Assembly: GCA_902800345.1 (NCBI GenBank)
Contig: CADCDO010000037.1
Coordinates: 1-64,000 of the forward strand
Length of the DNA stretch: 64,000 nucleotides
Direction: 5' to 3'
Source: Fibrobacter succinogenes
GTDB taxonomy: Bacteria > Fibrobacterota > Fibrobacteria > Fibrobacterales > Fibrobacteraceae
In this document: one piece after another, positions 26,446 to 37,700 of the stretch
Layout: each line of letters starts with the position of its first letter
Position numbering within the stretch: position 1 is the first letter of the stretch
The notes under the pieces: model-generated
The model's database searches: none
Seen by the model: the letters and a program-made list of their open reading frames with translations, nothing else
What the model was told of the DNA's origin: nothing
Translations under genes and position numbers: made by a program

Positions 26446-28065
26446 CTATTTTGCATCAGAAGCGGAAGCCACATCAATGTGCTTGTAAGCGTTTGCAATG
26501 ACCTTGTCTTCAATCAAAATCTTGTACGTCAAGCCATCGACAAAGGCGGTCCAGCTTGCGGCAATGATGTTGCTCGAAACACCGACCATGTTCCAGTAGC
26601 CGTGTTCGTCGCCAAACGTCGTCCACACGCGAACCGTCGCATCGGATGCCACGTTGGAACCGAGCACACGAACCTTGAAGTCGTCGAGGCGCACGCTTTC
26701 CATGCACGGGAAGAACGGCAAGAGAGCCTTGCGGAGAGCCGCATCGAGAGCGTTCACCGGACCGTCGCCTTCGCTGACCTGGTGGCTAATCTGGTCGCCC
26801 ACCTGGAGCTTGACCGTTGCCTGCGACACGGAAACACCCTGCGGCGTCTTGTCTTCAATCACGCGGTAGTTGAGCACCTTGAACGGTTCCTTGACCATTC
26901 CCAAATGGCGATAGACCAAAAGTTTGAAACTGGCTTCGGCGGAGTCAAAATGCCAGCCGGCGTTTTCGCGTTCCTTGATTTCCTTGAGAAGGCTTGCTAC
27001 CAGCGGATCCTTCTTGTCGATGCCCGGCTTGATTGCCTTGAGCTTTTCGACAACGAGAGAACCGCCCGCCTGGTCGCTCGTCACGAACACGCGGTCGTTG
27101 CCCACGGTATGAGGGTCGATATGTTCAAAACTGCGAGAAACCTTCATCACGCCATCGATGTGAGCGCCGCCCTTATGGGCAAATGCGGCATCGCCTACGT
27201 ACGGGGCATGCACGTCACTCGGCAAATTCACGATCTGGTCGATGTTGCTGCTCAGCTGGCGCAAATGGCTCAACTTTTTAGCGGCAGCAAAATTGCAGTC
27301 CATCTTGAACTTCAAATCGGCGGCTATCGTCGTGAGGTTTGCGTTTCCGCAGCGTTCACCATAGCCGTTCACAACGCCCTGCACCATCACGCAGCCCGAC
27401 TTTACGGCATAAATCGAATTCGCCACGGCAAGACCGCTATCGTTATGGACATGGATTCCAAGCGGCGTTGAAATGTGACGTTTTACGTCTTCGATAATTT
27501 CTTCGATTTCCCACGGCATCGTTCCGCCGTTCGTATCGCAAAGCACGATGCAATCGGCATGGCCTTTTTCCGCGGCGCGGAGCGTTTCAATCGCATATTC
27601 CGGATTCGCCTTGTAGCCATCAAAGAAATGTTCCGCATCGTAAATGACCTCTTCGGAATTTTCCTTGAGGTACGCGACCGAAGATTCAATCATGTCGAGA
27701 TTTTCTGTGAGCGTCGTACGAATCACGTCCGTCACATGCAAATCCCAGCTCTTGCCAAAAATCGTCTTGACCGGAGCACCAGACTTTACGAGAGCCTGCA
27801 AAAGCGGGTCGTTTTCCGGCAAAACCTTCGGGCGGCGAGTGCTGCCGAAAGCCGCAATCTTGGCGTGCTTTAACTTAACGTCCTTGATGAGCTTGAAAAA
27901 TTCCTCATCCGTGGGGTTGCTCGGGTTCGGCCAGCCGCCTTCAATATAGTCAAATCCAAAGTGGTCCAAAATTCGAGCAATCTGGACTTTATCAGCTAAG
28001 GAGAGACTTATTTTACGGTCTTGGTTACCGTCACGGAGCGTTGTATCGTATAAAAGGACTTTCAT
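26446..28065 (-). CDS. cimA: (R)-citramalate synthase
   Basis: Condenses pyruvate and acetyl-CoA to citramalate, the threonine-independent entry to isoleucine. 539 residues. The N-terminal TIM barrel has YDTTLRDGNQDRKISLSLAD and the metal-binding GIHVHNDSGLAVAN; the catalytic/acyl-CoA region is near GYGERCGNANLTTI; the last 130 residues form the regulatory LeuA dimer domain. FDYIEGGWPNPSNP and FGSTRRP are typical of the long CimA type rather than LeuA. There is no SD; a TATCTTTG box ends only five bases before the ATG, suggesting a leaderless message. Confidence 0.92.
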   Translation of the reverse strand: MKVLLYDTTLRDGNQDRKISLSLADKVQIARILDHFGFDYIEGGWPNPSNPTDEEFFKLIKDVKLKHAKIAAFGSTRRPKVLPENDPLLQALVKSGAPVKTIFGKSWDLHVTDVIRTTLTENLDMIESSVAYLKENSEEVIYDAEHFFDGYKANPEYAIETLRAAEKGHADCIVLCDTNGGTMPWEIEEIIEDVKRHISTPLGIHVHNDSGLAVANSIYAVKSGCVMVQGVVNGYGERCGNANLTTIAADLKFKMDCNFAAAKKLSHLRQLSSNIDQIVNLPSDVHAPYVGDAAFAHKGGAHIDGVMKVSRSFEHIDPHTVGNDRVFVTSDQAGGSLVVEKLKAIKPGIDKKDPLVASLLKEIKERENAGWHFDSAEASFKLLVYRHLGMVKEPFKVLNYRVIEDKTPQGVSVSQATVKLQVGDQISHQVSEGDGPVNALDAALRKALLPFFPCMESVRLDDFKVRVLGSNVASDATVRVWTTFGDEHGYWNMVGVSSNIIAASWTAFVDGLTYKILIEDKVIANAYKHIDVASASDAK

Positions 28066-28070
28066 GAGCG

Positions 28071-28078
28071 CAAAGATA
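28071..28078 (-). promoter_or_regulatory. TATCTTTG box abutting the cimA start
   Basis: TAnnTTTG-type box on the minus strand, five bases upstream of the cimA ATG. If used as the -10/-7 element, transcription would begin at or next to the start codon. Confidence 0.35.
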
Positions 28079-28090
28079 GAAAAACATCAC

Positions 28091-28261
28091 CGTCATCCTG
28101 ACACTGAAAGTGGAAGGATCCAGTAAAATTTTGCCATTGCTATACAAGACATCACTGGATTGGACTAACGTCCCAACTCTTTGGCTCGGTTATGCCCATG
28201 CAAGCATGGTCGCAACACTCGCCTTCAGAGTTGTCTTCGTCCTTGCGGACTCAGAATGACG
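28091..28261. repeat. Second, degenerate copy of the GTCATCCTGAG / GGATCCAGT repeat
   Basis: CGTCATCCTGA (28091-28101) and AAGGATCCAGT (28114-28124) are followed, after a longer and less regular middle, by ATCACTGGAT near 28150 and by the outer arm CTCAGAATGACG (28250-28261). Same family as 15415-15512 but longer (about 171 bases), with an unrelated-looking insert. It fills most of the 226-bp gap between cimA and the next gene. Confidence 0.6.
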
Positions 28262-28291
28262 TATGAAGCAAGAATTGAATATGAGCTTTAG

Positions 28292-29404
28292 TTAATCGCG
28301 ATCGTCAAATGCTTCCGCGTCTTCGGGTTCTTCGACCGTCCATTCGCGGATATGCTTGGCGAGTTCCTTTTCGCCAGCACGTTCAAGTTCGTCCGAAATC
28401 GCATTCAGCTCGGCAGCATCCTGCGCCGGCAATTCCTTTTCGAAGTGATTGACATACTGTTCCAACAACTCAAATTTCTTTAGGTTTACAAGGAGCATCA
28501 TGTAGCTCGTATCGCAAGCGTTACTGCGGTACTTGACATGGTCAATCAAAAGTTTGTCGAGTTCCGAACCGCTCTTGAGCATGCAAAGTCTCGAAAGGTT
28601 CATGACCTTCGGGAAGCATTCATACAAACGCGTCGCATACTTGAGGCAATCCGCCTTGCGTCCTTCGCGGTCGGCTATTGCCGCCTGCAAATCAAGGAAC
28701 GCTTCTTCGTCTTCGGCACCCGGATCTTTCACGTCGTGAAGCCACTGCTTGGCCATCATGATATCGCCGGCGACAAAATATGAGTTCGCGATATCGATTA
28801 GCGTCGCGTTACTCTTGTCAGGGTCCTTGTAAAGCGAAGCCTTCGCGAAATTTTCGGTATCCTTGATGGCATCGGCCATATCGCAAATTGCGTCGAGAAC
28901 GTCCTCGCGGTTTTCGAGTTCCGTCGCGTCAATCACGCCAAGCAGTTCTACAATCAAGGCCTTGGCACGTTCGACCGGCATGATTTCTTCAATCGAGAGG
29001 AATACGACCGAACGGCCTTCCCCGCCCACATGGCGTACCGCCAAATCGTGAATCAAATCCGCAATGTAATCCTTGTCGTCATAAGTCTTTGCGACTTCGA
29101 CAAAGAACGTTCCGGCATCGTAGAACAAATCGTTCCACGTATCCATCTCGTCGTCTTCGGCCTTGAACGCCAAAAAGTCGGTACGCAAAGTCCACGCCAG
29201 AAGTTCCAACTGAACCTTCACGTCCTTGATTTTTTCAATTTCGTCAAGACCGTCCGCAATCGCCTCGTACAGTTCGTCCGGGCGGTGCAACAAACGGCTT
29301 TGTCCGTTCACTATTTCGCAAAGAGTCTTGCGAAGACGGTCTTCTTTACCACGAAAAGCCGCCTCGGCAGAAGGCGACTTCCAAAATTTTTTCTTTTTAG
29401 CCAT
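28292..29404 (-). CDS. Unrecognised helical-repeat protein
   Basis: 370 residues, acidic, with a Lys-rich start (MAKKKKFWKSPSAEAAFRGK) and an acidic end. The pattern of paired helices from residue 40 to 350, with recurrent Ala-Leu spacing such as AKQWLHDVKDPGAEDEEAFL, suggests TPR- or HEAT-like repeats. It could belong to the group around DUF6880, but this is a weak guess. No signal peptide, membrane segment or catalytic motif. It begins 16 bases after the GLUG lipoprotein gene; a TACATTTA box touches its start codon, so it may also have its own promoter. Confidence 0.6.
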   Translation of the reverse strand: MAKKKKFWKSPSAEAAFRGKEDRLRKTLCEIVNGQSRLLHRPDELYEAIADGLDEIEKIKDVKVQLELLAWTLRTDFLAFKAEDDEMDTWNDLFYDAGTFFVEVAKTYDDKDYIADLIHDLAVRHVGGEGRSVVFLSIEEIMPVERAKALIVELLGVIDATELENREDVLDAICDMADAIKDTENFAKASLYKDPDKSNATLIDIANSYFVAGDIMMAKQWLHDVKDPGAEDEEAFLDLQAAIADREGRKADCLKYATRLYECFPKVMNLSRLCMLKSGSELDKLLIDHVKYRSNACDTSYMMLLVNLKKFELLEQYVNHFEKELPAQDAAELNAISDELERAGEKELAKHIREWTVEEPEDAEAFDDRD

Positions 29405-29420
29405 GTTCTAAATGTAGAAA

Positions 29421-30899
29421 TTACTTGGCCCAGCTAAAGGACGGATAACCGCCAAACTTGGCCGGATCGATAGCCCAAACAGAGCCAGCTCCATTCAAAG
29501 TTGTTACAAACGTTGCGGCCTTCATTTCTTCTGTCGCAAATCCGGTCGGAAGCTCCGAGTTCATCGTTTCCGCAATCACAAGGCAAGAGCCACCAACGGT
29601 TTTGTCAAAATAAACATTCTTCACCGTTGCAGTGGATGTCACACGACCAGCAACCGTTCCGGATTTATTGTCATTTGGGATTTTTCCCGCATTATATCCA
29701 GAACTCAAATCTGAAGTCCCATCGACAATCCCGACGAGTCCGCCCTTGAACGTAGCAGCATCACCTGCAATTTCTCCAATGTTAAACACGTTGGTTGCCG
29801 TAACGCTCTTCATGCTGCCAAAGACACCGCCTGCAGCCTGAACTTTTGTTGCAGTCACCACCCCCGCATTGAATACCTCATTGACACTGGACTTGTTCGA
29901 CACCACGGCAACGACACCGCCCGCGGCACCCATCGCGTTTTCATTTGCAGTCACCTCGCCATAATTGCCAGAACGTTCCATCTTAGTCATAGACATCGTC
30001 GCGGCCAGGCCTCCGACATCCTTCGTTCCCGTCACTGTACCATAGTTCAAAACCGAAGTAATCACACTCTCGCCACCAACGCTCGCCGATGCACCGACAA
30101 TACCGCCAACAGTCGATTTACCCGTTACAGCAGCCTTGTTCGACAATGTGGTCAACGTACCATTTTGCATGCGACCGATGATACCTGCAACCGAGTTTTC
30201 ACCGCTAACAGAGCCCGAAATGGCAACATTCGTCACAGTCACATACGTAGCCTCGCCAGTCAGGCCCGCCACGCGGTCCTTCCCCTTGACTTCGGCTCCA
30301 TCGATTGTGCAATTTTCGACAACGGAAGAATCCATCATTCCCGCAAGGACGCCCGCATACGAACCGACATTCATCTTGGCACCCTTTATGACAAGATTGC
30401 TCACATGCGCACCGCGAATAAGTCCGAACAAACCACTGTAAGCTGTGGTATCGCTAATGGACAACCCCGAAATCGTCTTGGAGCCACCATCATAAGTTCC
30501 ACTGAAAGGACGGTTTCCATAGCCCAGCGAATTCTTTCCATAAACACCAATCGGGCTCCATGCGCTCGAAAGTGCGATATCGGCCGTCTGCTTGAAGAAT
30601 TTATCCTTAAAGTTCATCGAAGAATCGTTCACGTAGAATGCAAGATTCCTGAGATCCTGTTCGTTCGCAATCTGATAAGGATTTTCAGCAGTGCCCTCTC
30701 CCGCCGTCCAGATCTTGGAATAATCCCTTGTAATCGGGGTCAAAGCGCTGTCGGGAATATTAGGAGGAGGTTCCACCTTCGATGAATCCTGCGGATTTTC
30801 ACCGTTCGGACTATTTACATTAATTGAAGGATTGTCGTCCCCACAAGCAAGGAGAAACATCGGCACGATCGCCGCAGATAAGATTTTTGCCAAACGCAT
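29421..30899 (-). CDS. GLUG-repeat surface lipoprotein
   Basis: 492 residues. Signal peptide MRLAKILSAAIVPMFLLAC (lipid Cys19), a Pro/Ser/Asn-rich spacer to about residue 50, then repeated Gly-rich blades such as YAGVLAGMMDSSVVENCTI, VAGLTGEATYVTVTNVAISG and VGGIVGASA. These match the GLUG motif and predict a right-handed beta-helix of about 12 turns, as in adhesins and polysaccharide-binding surface proteins. The opening IWTAGEGTAENPYQIANEQD is the usual entry to such helices. Function at the cell surface is inferred. AGAGGA lies seven bases before ATG 30899. Confidence 0.8.
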   Translation of the reverse strand: MRLAKILSAAIVPMFLLACGDDNPSINVNSPNGENPQDSSKVEPPPNIPDSALTPITRDYSKIWTAGEGTAENPYQIANEQDLRNLAFYVNDSSMNFKDKFFKQTADIALSSAWSPIGVYGKNSLGYGNRPFSGTYDGGSKTISGLSISDTTAYSGLFGLIRGAHVSNLVIKGAKMNVGSYAGVLAGMMDSSVVENCTIDGAEVKGKDRVAGLTGEATYVTVTNVAISGSVSGENSVAGIIGRMQNGTLTTLSNKAAVTGKSTVGGIVGASASVGGESVITSVLNYGTVTGTKDVGGLAATMSMTKMERSGNYGEVTANENAMGAAGGVVAVVSNKSSVNEVFNAGVVTATKVQAAGGVFGSMKSVTATNVFNIGEIAGDAATFKGGLVGIVDGTSDLSSGYNAGKIPNDNKSGTVAGRVTSTATVKNVYFDKTVGGSCLVIAETMNSELPTGFATEEMKAATFVTTLNGAGSVWAIDPAKFGGYPSFSWAK

Positions 30900-30946
30900 A
30901 TGCTTCCTCTAGTGAAAATATTCACACTCCAAAGTTTAAATTAAAT

Positions 30947-30980
30947 AAAAAAAGGCTGGAACGTACATCCAGTTCCAGTC
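30947..30980 (-). terminator. Terminator after slyD
   Basis: On the minus strand the stem GACTGGAAC / GTTCCAGCC (one G-T pair) is followed by seven T. It lies 44 bases after the slyD stop and before the GLUG gene. Confidence 0.85.
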
Positions 30981-31023
30981 TTTTTTCAATTTTTTTCAGA
31001 TTTCGAGGAAAGCGGCTTACATC

Positions 31024-31608
31024 TTATTCTTGATGATGTTCGGCATGGTGTTCGCAGCCGCAGCCGCCCTTGCCGTCGCAATTTTCCTTGTTGCCGTGGC
31101 CGCCACATTCGCATTCGTGGTCTTCGCCTTCGTGACCCCCGCAGCAGCAGTGGTGTTCAAACGGCTTGAGGTCTTCGTCTGTCGCTTCGCGTACCGCGAC
31201 AACTTCGATGGCAAAGTTGAGATTTTTACCGGCGAGTTCGTGGTTAGCATCGATAACGGCAGTCTTTTCTGCGACGGACTTGATGCGGATGGGCATCGGG
31301 CCGGCCGGAGTCTGGGCATAGAACGTCATGCCGGCTTCGACTTTTTCAACGCCTTGGAACACATCCAGCGGAACTTCTTGTGTCATTTTTACATCGTATT
31401 CGCCGTAGCCTTCAGCCGGGATGACAACAACGTCAAACTTGTCGCCCACGTCATGACCGACCATAGCCTTTTCGAGACCCGGAACAATCATGTGCATGCC
31501 CTGGATATACTGGAGCGGTTCGCGACCCTCGGAGGAATCGATAACGGCACCTTCATCGGACTTCAGGGTGTAGTGCATCTGGACGACTGTTTTTTCAGCA
31601 ATTTTCAT
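31024..31608 (-). CDS. slyD: SlyD-type FKBP peptidyl-prolyl isomerase with His/Cys-rich tail
   Basis: Folding helper and metal carrier. 194 residues: FKBP part at 1-70 and 130-150 (MHYTLKSDEGAVIDSSEGRE, then FDVVVIPAEGYGEYD) with the insert-in-flap domain between, the arrangement of SlyD. The last 45 residues hold many His and Cys (HHCCCGGHEGEDHECECGG, GCGCEHHAEHH), the kind of tail that binds nickel or zinc in SlyD. AAAGGA lies six bases before the ATG, and a TACATTTG promoter box lies 50 bases upstream. A second SlyD-like gene at 46312 lacks this tail. Confidence 0.92.
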   Translation of the reverse strand: MKIAEKTVVQMHYTLKSDEGAVIDSSEGREPLQYIQGMHMIVPGLEKAMVGHDVGDKFDVVVIPAEGYGEYDVKMTQEVPLDVFQGVEKVEAGMTFYAQTPAGPMPIRIKSVAEKTAVIDANHELAGKNLNFAIEVVAVREATDEDLKPFEHHCCCGGHEGEDHECECGGHGNKENCDGKGGCGCEHHAEHHQE

Positions 31609-31657
31609 AAATATCCTTTAGAATCGCAGGAAACACCCGCGGTTGAACCATGAGCTG

Positions 31658-31665
31658 CAAATGTA
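31658..31665 (-). promoter_or_regulatory. TACATTTG promoter box before slyD
   Basis: Minus-strand TAnnTTTG match 50 bases upstream of the slyD start, in the short gap after the terminator of the giant repeat gene. Confidence 0.4.
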
Positions 31666-31726
31666 GAAAAAATAGACGATAAGAAGCTGGCTGTAGGGCA
31701 ACAAACAACCAATGATCATTGTACCC

Positions 31727-31760
31727 AAAAAAAACGCCCCACGGATTTTTCCGCAGGGCG
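31727..31760 (-). terminator. Terminator after the giant repeat-protein gene
   Basis: Minus-strand stem CGCCCTGCGG / CCGTGGGGCG around AAAAAT, followed by eight T. It lies 22 bases beyond the stop codon. Confidence 0.9.
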
Positions 31761-31782
31761 ATTCACGTTTCAACGAAAATGC

Positions 31783-34700
31783 TTACTTCTTTTTCTTGTT
31801 GGCAGCGCCATTACCGCGAATGTCGCTCATTTTCATCATCACGTTGATTTCAGCATTCGTGACCTTGGAGCCTGCACCCGCCGGGTCAAACACCTTGTAC
31901 GTAAACTCATCGATTCCGGTGAATCCCTTGTTCGGGACATATTCAAAGGAACCGTTCGTTTCGTTCAAGACGATTCGGCCGTTACGCGGCTTCATCACAA
32001 GCTTCACGGAAGCCAACTTGTCACCATCCGGGTCTATCGCGCCAGACATGAGACCACCAGAAGCCGGAACCTTCAACTTTTCGTTTTCACGAGTCGTATA
32101 GTTCTGAGCCTTGGTCTCCGGCGGGTTGTTCACGGCAATCACCGTAAACGTGGCCGTTTTATGGGCCGTACCGCCTTCGGGGTCTGTGACCGTGAACGTG
32201 ATGCGTTCCGGCTTGCCCTTCCAATGAGAATACGGCTGGGAGACGATGACCGTCTTCTTCTGCTTATCGTAATTCACCTGCAACTGTTTCTGTCCCGTAA
32301 ACTTCCACTTGAGTTCATCGAAGCTGTGGTCCTTATCGCGGGCGTACTGGTCCAGCTTGATTGTCGCGATGACGCCTTCATTCTGGTTTTCCCTGATAGT
32401 AAAGTCAGGAATATCGCGCATGACCGGAGCCGCATTCACATGCTTGACGACAAACTTCACGACGGCCTTGTCAGAGGCGCCAGACGGGTCGGTTGCCGTA
32501 AAGATAATCGTTTCGTCACCGAACCAGTTATCCCTTCTCGGCTTGATTTCTGCAACGCGGGATGCATTGATTTTCACTTCAATGTTCTTTGCGCCAGAGA
32601 CAGACCATCTGATTTCGTTTTTCTTGTGGTCCGGATCGCTTACAAATTCATCCAAGTTGATGGACTTGAACGTCTTGCCTTCAAGAGTCGTCTGTCCCGG
32701 AATTTCCTTCACGACAGGCGGGTCGTTCACAGACTTCACGGTGAAGCGCACATCAGTAGAGGCCTTTTCACGGCTCGGGTCAAACACGTTGATGGTTACC
32801 GTCTCGCTACCGTTCCAGTACTTGTTCGGGATTTCAACGGTGAGGATACCCTTGTCACTAATGGTGTACTTCAGTTCGTGCTTTCCAGAAGACACAGGAG
32901 CCGGAGCATCTTCCTCGACATGCTTCTTGCCCTTCTTGTTCTTCTTCGAATGCTTGGATTTCGCAGGAGAAGCCGAGGCAAACGGATTTTCGCCATCGAT
33001 AGACCACTTCAGTTCATCAAGCTTGTTATCCGGATCCGTCACATACTTCGACAAGTCAATCGACGGGAACGTCTTCTTTTCGTCGATGACCTGCGGAGGA
33101 ATCGGCTTGAACTTCGGCGGGTCGTTCACCGGAATGACCTCGAACGTAGCCTTGGTAGAAGCGCTTGCGCGTTCAGGGTCGGTGACAGTGAACGTAATCG
33201 TTTCCTTGCCGTTCCATTCCGGATTCGGCGTCGTGACTGTCGCACGGCCATTCTTGATATCGACAACAAGATTGCTGTTGCCAGAAACAGTCCACTTGAG
33301 TTCATTCGGCTTGTTGTCCGGGTCGTTCACAATCTTGGCAAGATCAATCGGAGTGAACTTTTCCTTCTCCTTGACCTTCTGGTTGCCAATTTCCTTGGTA
33401 ATCACGGGCGGATCGTTCACCGGAGTCACCTCGAAGTCAATCTGCTGGGAAGACCTTGCGCCTTCCGGGTCCGTCACGTCAATTCTAATCTTTTCAGTTC
33501 CGTTCCAGAACTTGTCCGGAGTCGTCACCACAAGCTGCTTTTTGGCATTAACAGAAGCCTTCAGAGCGCGAGTCTGGGCGACTTCAATCTTGAGGGAACT
33601 CAGCGGATGGTCCGGATCAGAAATAAACTTCGTCAAGTCAACCGGTTCAAAATGTTCCTTTTCCTTGATGCTCTGGACCAAAATCGGCTTGAAGGAAGGA
33701 GGATCGTTCACCGATTCCACCACAAAGTTGACCGTCTTGGAATCCGTAGCGCCTTCAGGATCCTTCACGGTGAACACCACGTCGCGTTCACCATGCCAGT
33801 ACTGGTCCGGAAGATTGATATGAGCGAGGCCGCCCTTATAAATCACGACACTGAAGGGGTCCTTTATAGGTTCGTCTTCATCGTCATCGTTCTTGCCCTT
33901 CTTGCCTTTCTTGCCCTTCTTGGCAGCATGTTCGGCACCCTTCTTCAACACCTTGACGGTCCAAGAAAGCTGATCGATAGAGTTATCCGGGTCACGGACA
34001 AACTTGCTCAAGTCAATATCCTTGAACTGACCCTTTTCGCGAATCTTCTGCGGCGGGATATCCCTCAAGACCGGAGGATCGTTCACGGAAACGACTTCAA
34101 ACGTGATGGTCTGCGATGTCTTTGCGCCGTCCGGGTCGCTGACTTCGAGCACCATCATTTCAGGAGCGCACCAGAAATCCTTGTTCGGAGCCGTAACGGT
34201 GAGCACCTGGCTCGGGGAGATTTCGGCCTTGAGCAGCTTGTTGCCCGTAATCTTCCAGCGGAGTTCGTTCGGCTTGTTGTCCGGGTCGTTCACGAATTCG
34301 CTAAGCTTGATAGGCTTGAAAAGTTCCTTTTCCTTGATTTTCTGGTCCGGAATCCTCTTCTCGAATACAGGCGGGTCGTTCACGCGGGTCACTTCAAAAA
34401 GCATCTTGTGACGTGCGTATGCGCCTTCCGGGTCGGTGACGGAGAAGGTGAGCGCTTCCTTACCGCTCCACTGCTTGTCCGGTGTCGTAATGATTACGGT
34501 GTTGTCCTTGCGGAAATCCACCTTGAGGTTCTTGTTGCCGGAAACTTCCCACTTGAGCGAGGACTGGGAATGATCCGGGTCTTCGGCAAGAGTGCTGAGG
34601 TCAATCGTCTTGAAACGGCCGCCTTCGAGAATCGTTTCTCCCGTCGGAGCGTCCTTGGCAATCACCGGGGCGTCGTTCACGGAGCGGACTTCAAAGCGAG

Positions 34701-37700
34701 CGGTCTTGCTTGCAGAAGCGCCCTCCGGGTCCGTAGCGGTAAACGTAATGTTAGCGGTGCCATGCCAGAACTTGTTCGGGATAACGATTGTCGCCTCGTT
34801 GTTCGCATCGACGTTTACGCGGAGCGTTTCGACTGCAGATTCTTCTTCATCCTTCCCTTTCTTGCCCTTCTTCTTGGAAGAACCCTGACCAATCGGGCTT
34901 ACCTTGAACGTCCACTTGAGATCGCTAATCTTGTGGTCCGGATCCTTGACGTAATCGGAGAGTTTGATTGGCTGGAACAGTTTCTTTTCATCAATCGTCT
35001 GGTCGCGTAATTCACGGACAAATTCAGGAGCGTCATTCACGGAGATAACCGTAAACGTAGCTTCCTTACTGTCGGAGGCACCATCCGGGTCGGTCACCGT
35101 AAAGCGAATCTTTTCGGAACCGTTCCAACTCGGGGACGGCGGCGTGATCGTCACCTTGTGCGTACCGTCCATAGAAACGCGCAAATCCTTATTGCCTTCG
35201 ATTTTCCACTTGAGCCTGTTCTTCGGATGGTCCAAATCTTCGACAAAGTTATCGAGTTCGATAGCCTTGAACGATTCCTTCTCCTTGACGGACTGGCTTG
35301 CAATTTCCTTCATAATCGGCGGGTCATTCACGGAGACCGCGGTAAATGTCGCTGTCGTACGAGCCTTCGCGCCAGACGGGTCCGTTACCGTGAACGTAAT
35401 CTTCTCGGAACCGTTCCACATCTTGGTCGGAGTCTTCACCGTAACAACGCCGCTCTTGGTCATATCGACCTTGAGGTCCTTATTACCGGTAAAGTCAATC
35501 TTCAAACTTTCAAAACGGTCATCCGGGTCAGAGACGAGTTCCGCCACGTTGAACGAAGTAAATTCGCCCTTTTCCTGAATGGTCTGGTCGGCCACCTGCT
35601 TGATTTCCGGAAGATCGTTCACGGATTCCACCGTAAAGAGAGCCGTAGAAGAGGCCTTTGCGCCTTCAGGGTCCGTTGCCGTAAACGTGATTTCTTCGGC
35701 GCCATTCCAGAACTTGTTCGGAATAACGACGGTCGCTACATGCTGATTGTCAATTTCAACCTTGAGTTCAGATTCTCTCTTCTTGGAACCCGCTGCCGGC
35801 TTGCTCGTAGCCGTAAACGTGAGTTCAGAGAGTTTGTTATCCATGTCCTTCACCATGTCGCCAAGCTTGATCGGCTGGAACTGGCTCTTTTCGCGAATTG
35901 TCTGCGGAGTCACCTGCTTGATGAACATCGGCACGTCGTTTACGGATTCCACGGTAAAGTTCACCGTGCGTTCATCGCAAGCGTTATCCGGGTCGCATAC
36001 CTTGAACGTAATCGATTCGGCGCCATGCCACTGCGGAGACGGCGGAGTCACGCGTACGACATGGGCGGCATCCATAACCACCTTGAGTTCCTTGTTGCCA
36101 GAGAAGGTCCACTTGAGGCGGTTCTTCGCATGGTCGGCATCCTCAACAAAGTTGTCGAGTTCAATAGCCTTGAATTCACCCTGTTCCTTGATCGTTTGTT
36201 CGCGAATATCCTTCATGATCGGAGGATCGTTGATCGCCTTCACCGTAAACTTGGCAGAAGTCGTTGCGCGAGCACCTTCAGGGTCGGTCGCCGTAAACAT
36301 CAAATTCTCGGTACCGTTCCACTGTTCATGCGGAATCTTGACGGAGACCTCGTGCGTCCTGGAATCGATATTCACCTTGAGATCCTTGTTGCCCGTCACT
36401 TCGACCTTGAGCTTCGAGAAGTCGTGGTCGGCATCGCTCAGGAAGTCGTCCAGATTGAACGGCGTGAACTCGTTCTTTTCATCAATCGTCTGGTCGGCAA
36501 TTTTCTTGAACACCGGAGGATCGTTGATGGACTTCACGTTGAGGAACACTTCCTGCTTGGCAGAAGCGCCTTCCGGGTCCGTCACCGTGAACGTCGCCAC
36601 CGTGTTACCGTTCCAACTCGGATCCGGAATTTCAACAGTAGCCACATGCTGGTCGTCAATCGTTACGTTGAGCGTACCCATTTCCGGCATCGGGCCCTGG
36701 TGCTTGACTTCGACATCCCAGGAGAGTTCAGAATTTTTGTGGTCTTCGTCCTTGACAAAATCATCCAGCTTGATCTTCGTGAACTGCTGCTTTTCGTTGA
36801 TGTTCTGTCCCGGAATCGGACGGATGAATTTCGGCAAGTCGTTCACGGAGTTGACCGTAAACATGGCTTCGCATTCCGCAGAAGCGCCATCCGGGTCAGT
36901 GGCCTTGAACTTGATGGATTCAGAACCGTTCCAGAGCTTGTTCGGAATACGGATTGTCGCAACCCCGCCAGAAACGGAAACCTTCAAATCCTTGGCACCA
37001 GCGACAGCCCACTTGAGCATTTCGATGCGGTGGTCCGGATCCTTCACATACTGGCCCAGCTGAATCGGAGCAAATTCCTGCTTTTCATCAATCGTCTGGT
37101 CAGGAATGTTCTGGACAAATTCGGGAGCATCGTTAATGGAGTTTACCTTGAAGAGCACGTCCTGCTTGGCGGAGGCGCCGGCAGCATCGGTCACGGTAAA
37201 CGTCACGCGTTCCTGGCCGTTCCAATATTCGTTCGGAATCGTAACGACGGCGGAACCGTAACTGTCCACTTCAATCTTCAGGTCCTTGTTGCCAGCCACC
37301 GTCCACTTGAGTTTCGTGACATCGTCATCCGGGTCCGTCACATAGTCGGACAACGAAATCATGTCGAACTGGTTCTTTTCGTCGATGACCTGATCGGCAA
37401 TTTTCTTTGTAAACGTCGGAGGGTCATTGACCGCCGTGACCGTAAACGCCGCCGTCTTGTTGTCGCTACCGTAATCGGGGTCGTTCGCAATAAACTTGAT
37501 GGATGCAGAACCGAACCAATGGGCGTCCGGCACGACAATCGTCGCCACGCGGTTTGCGTCTATCGTCACGGACAAGTCGCCATCGGCCTGCGGGCCACCA
37601 GACGGCTGGATTTCCGTATCCCACGTAATCTGGTTTTTCTTGTGGTCCGGGTCGTTGACATAGTCATCCAGCTTGATTTTCGCAAACTGCTTGCCTTCCG

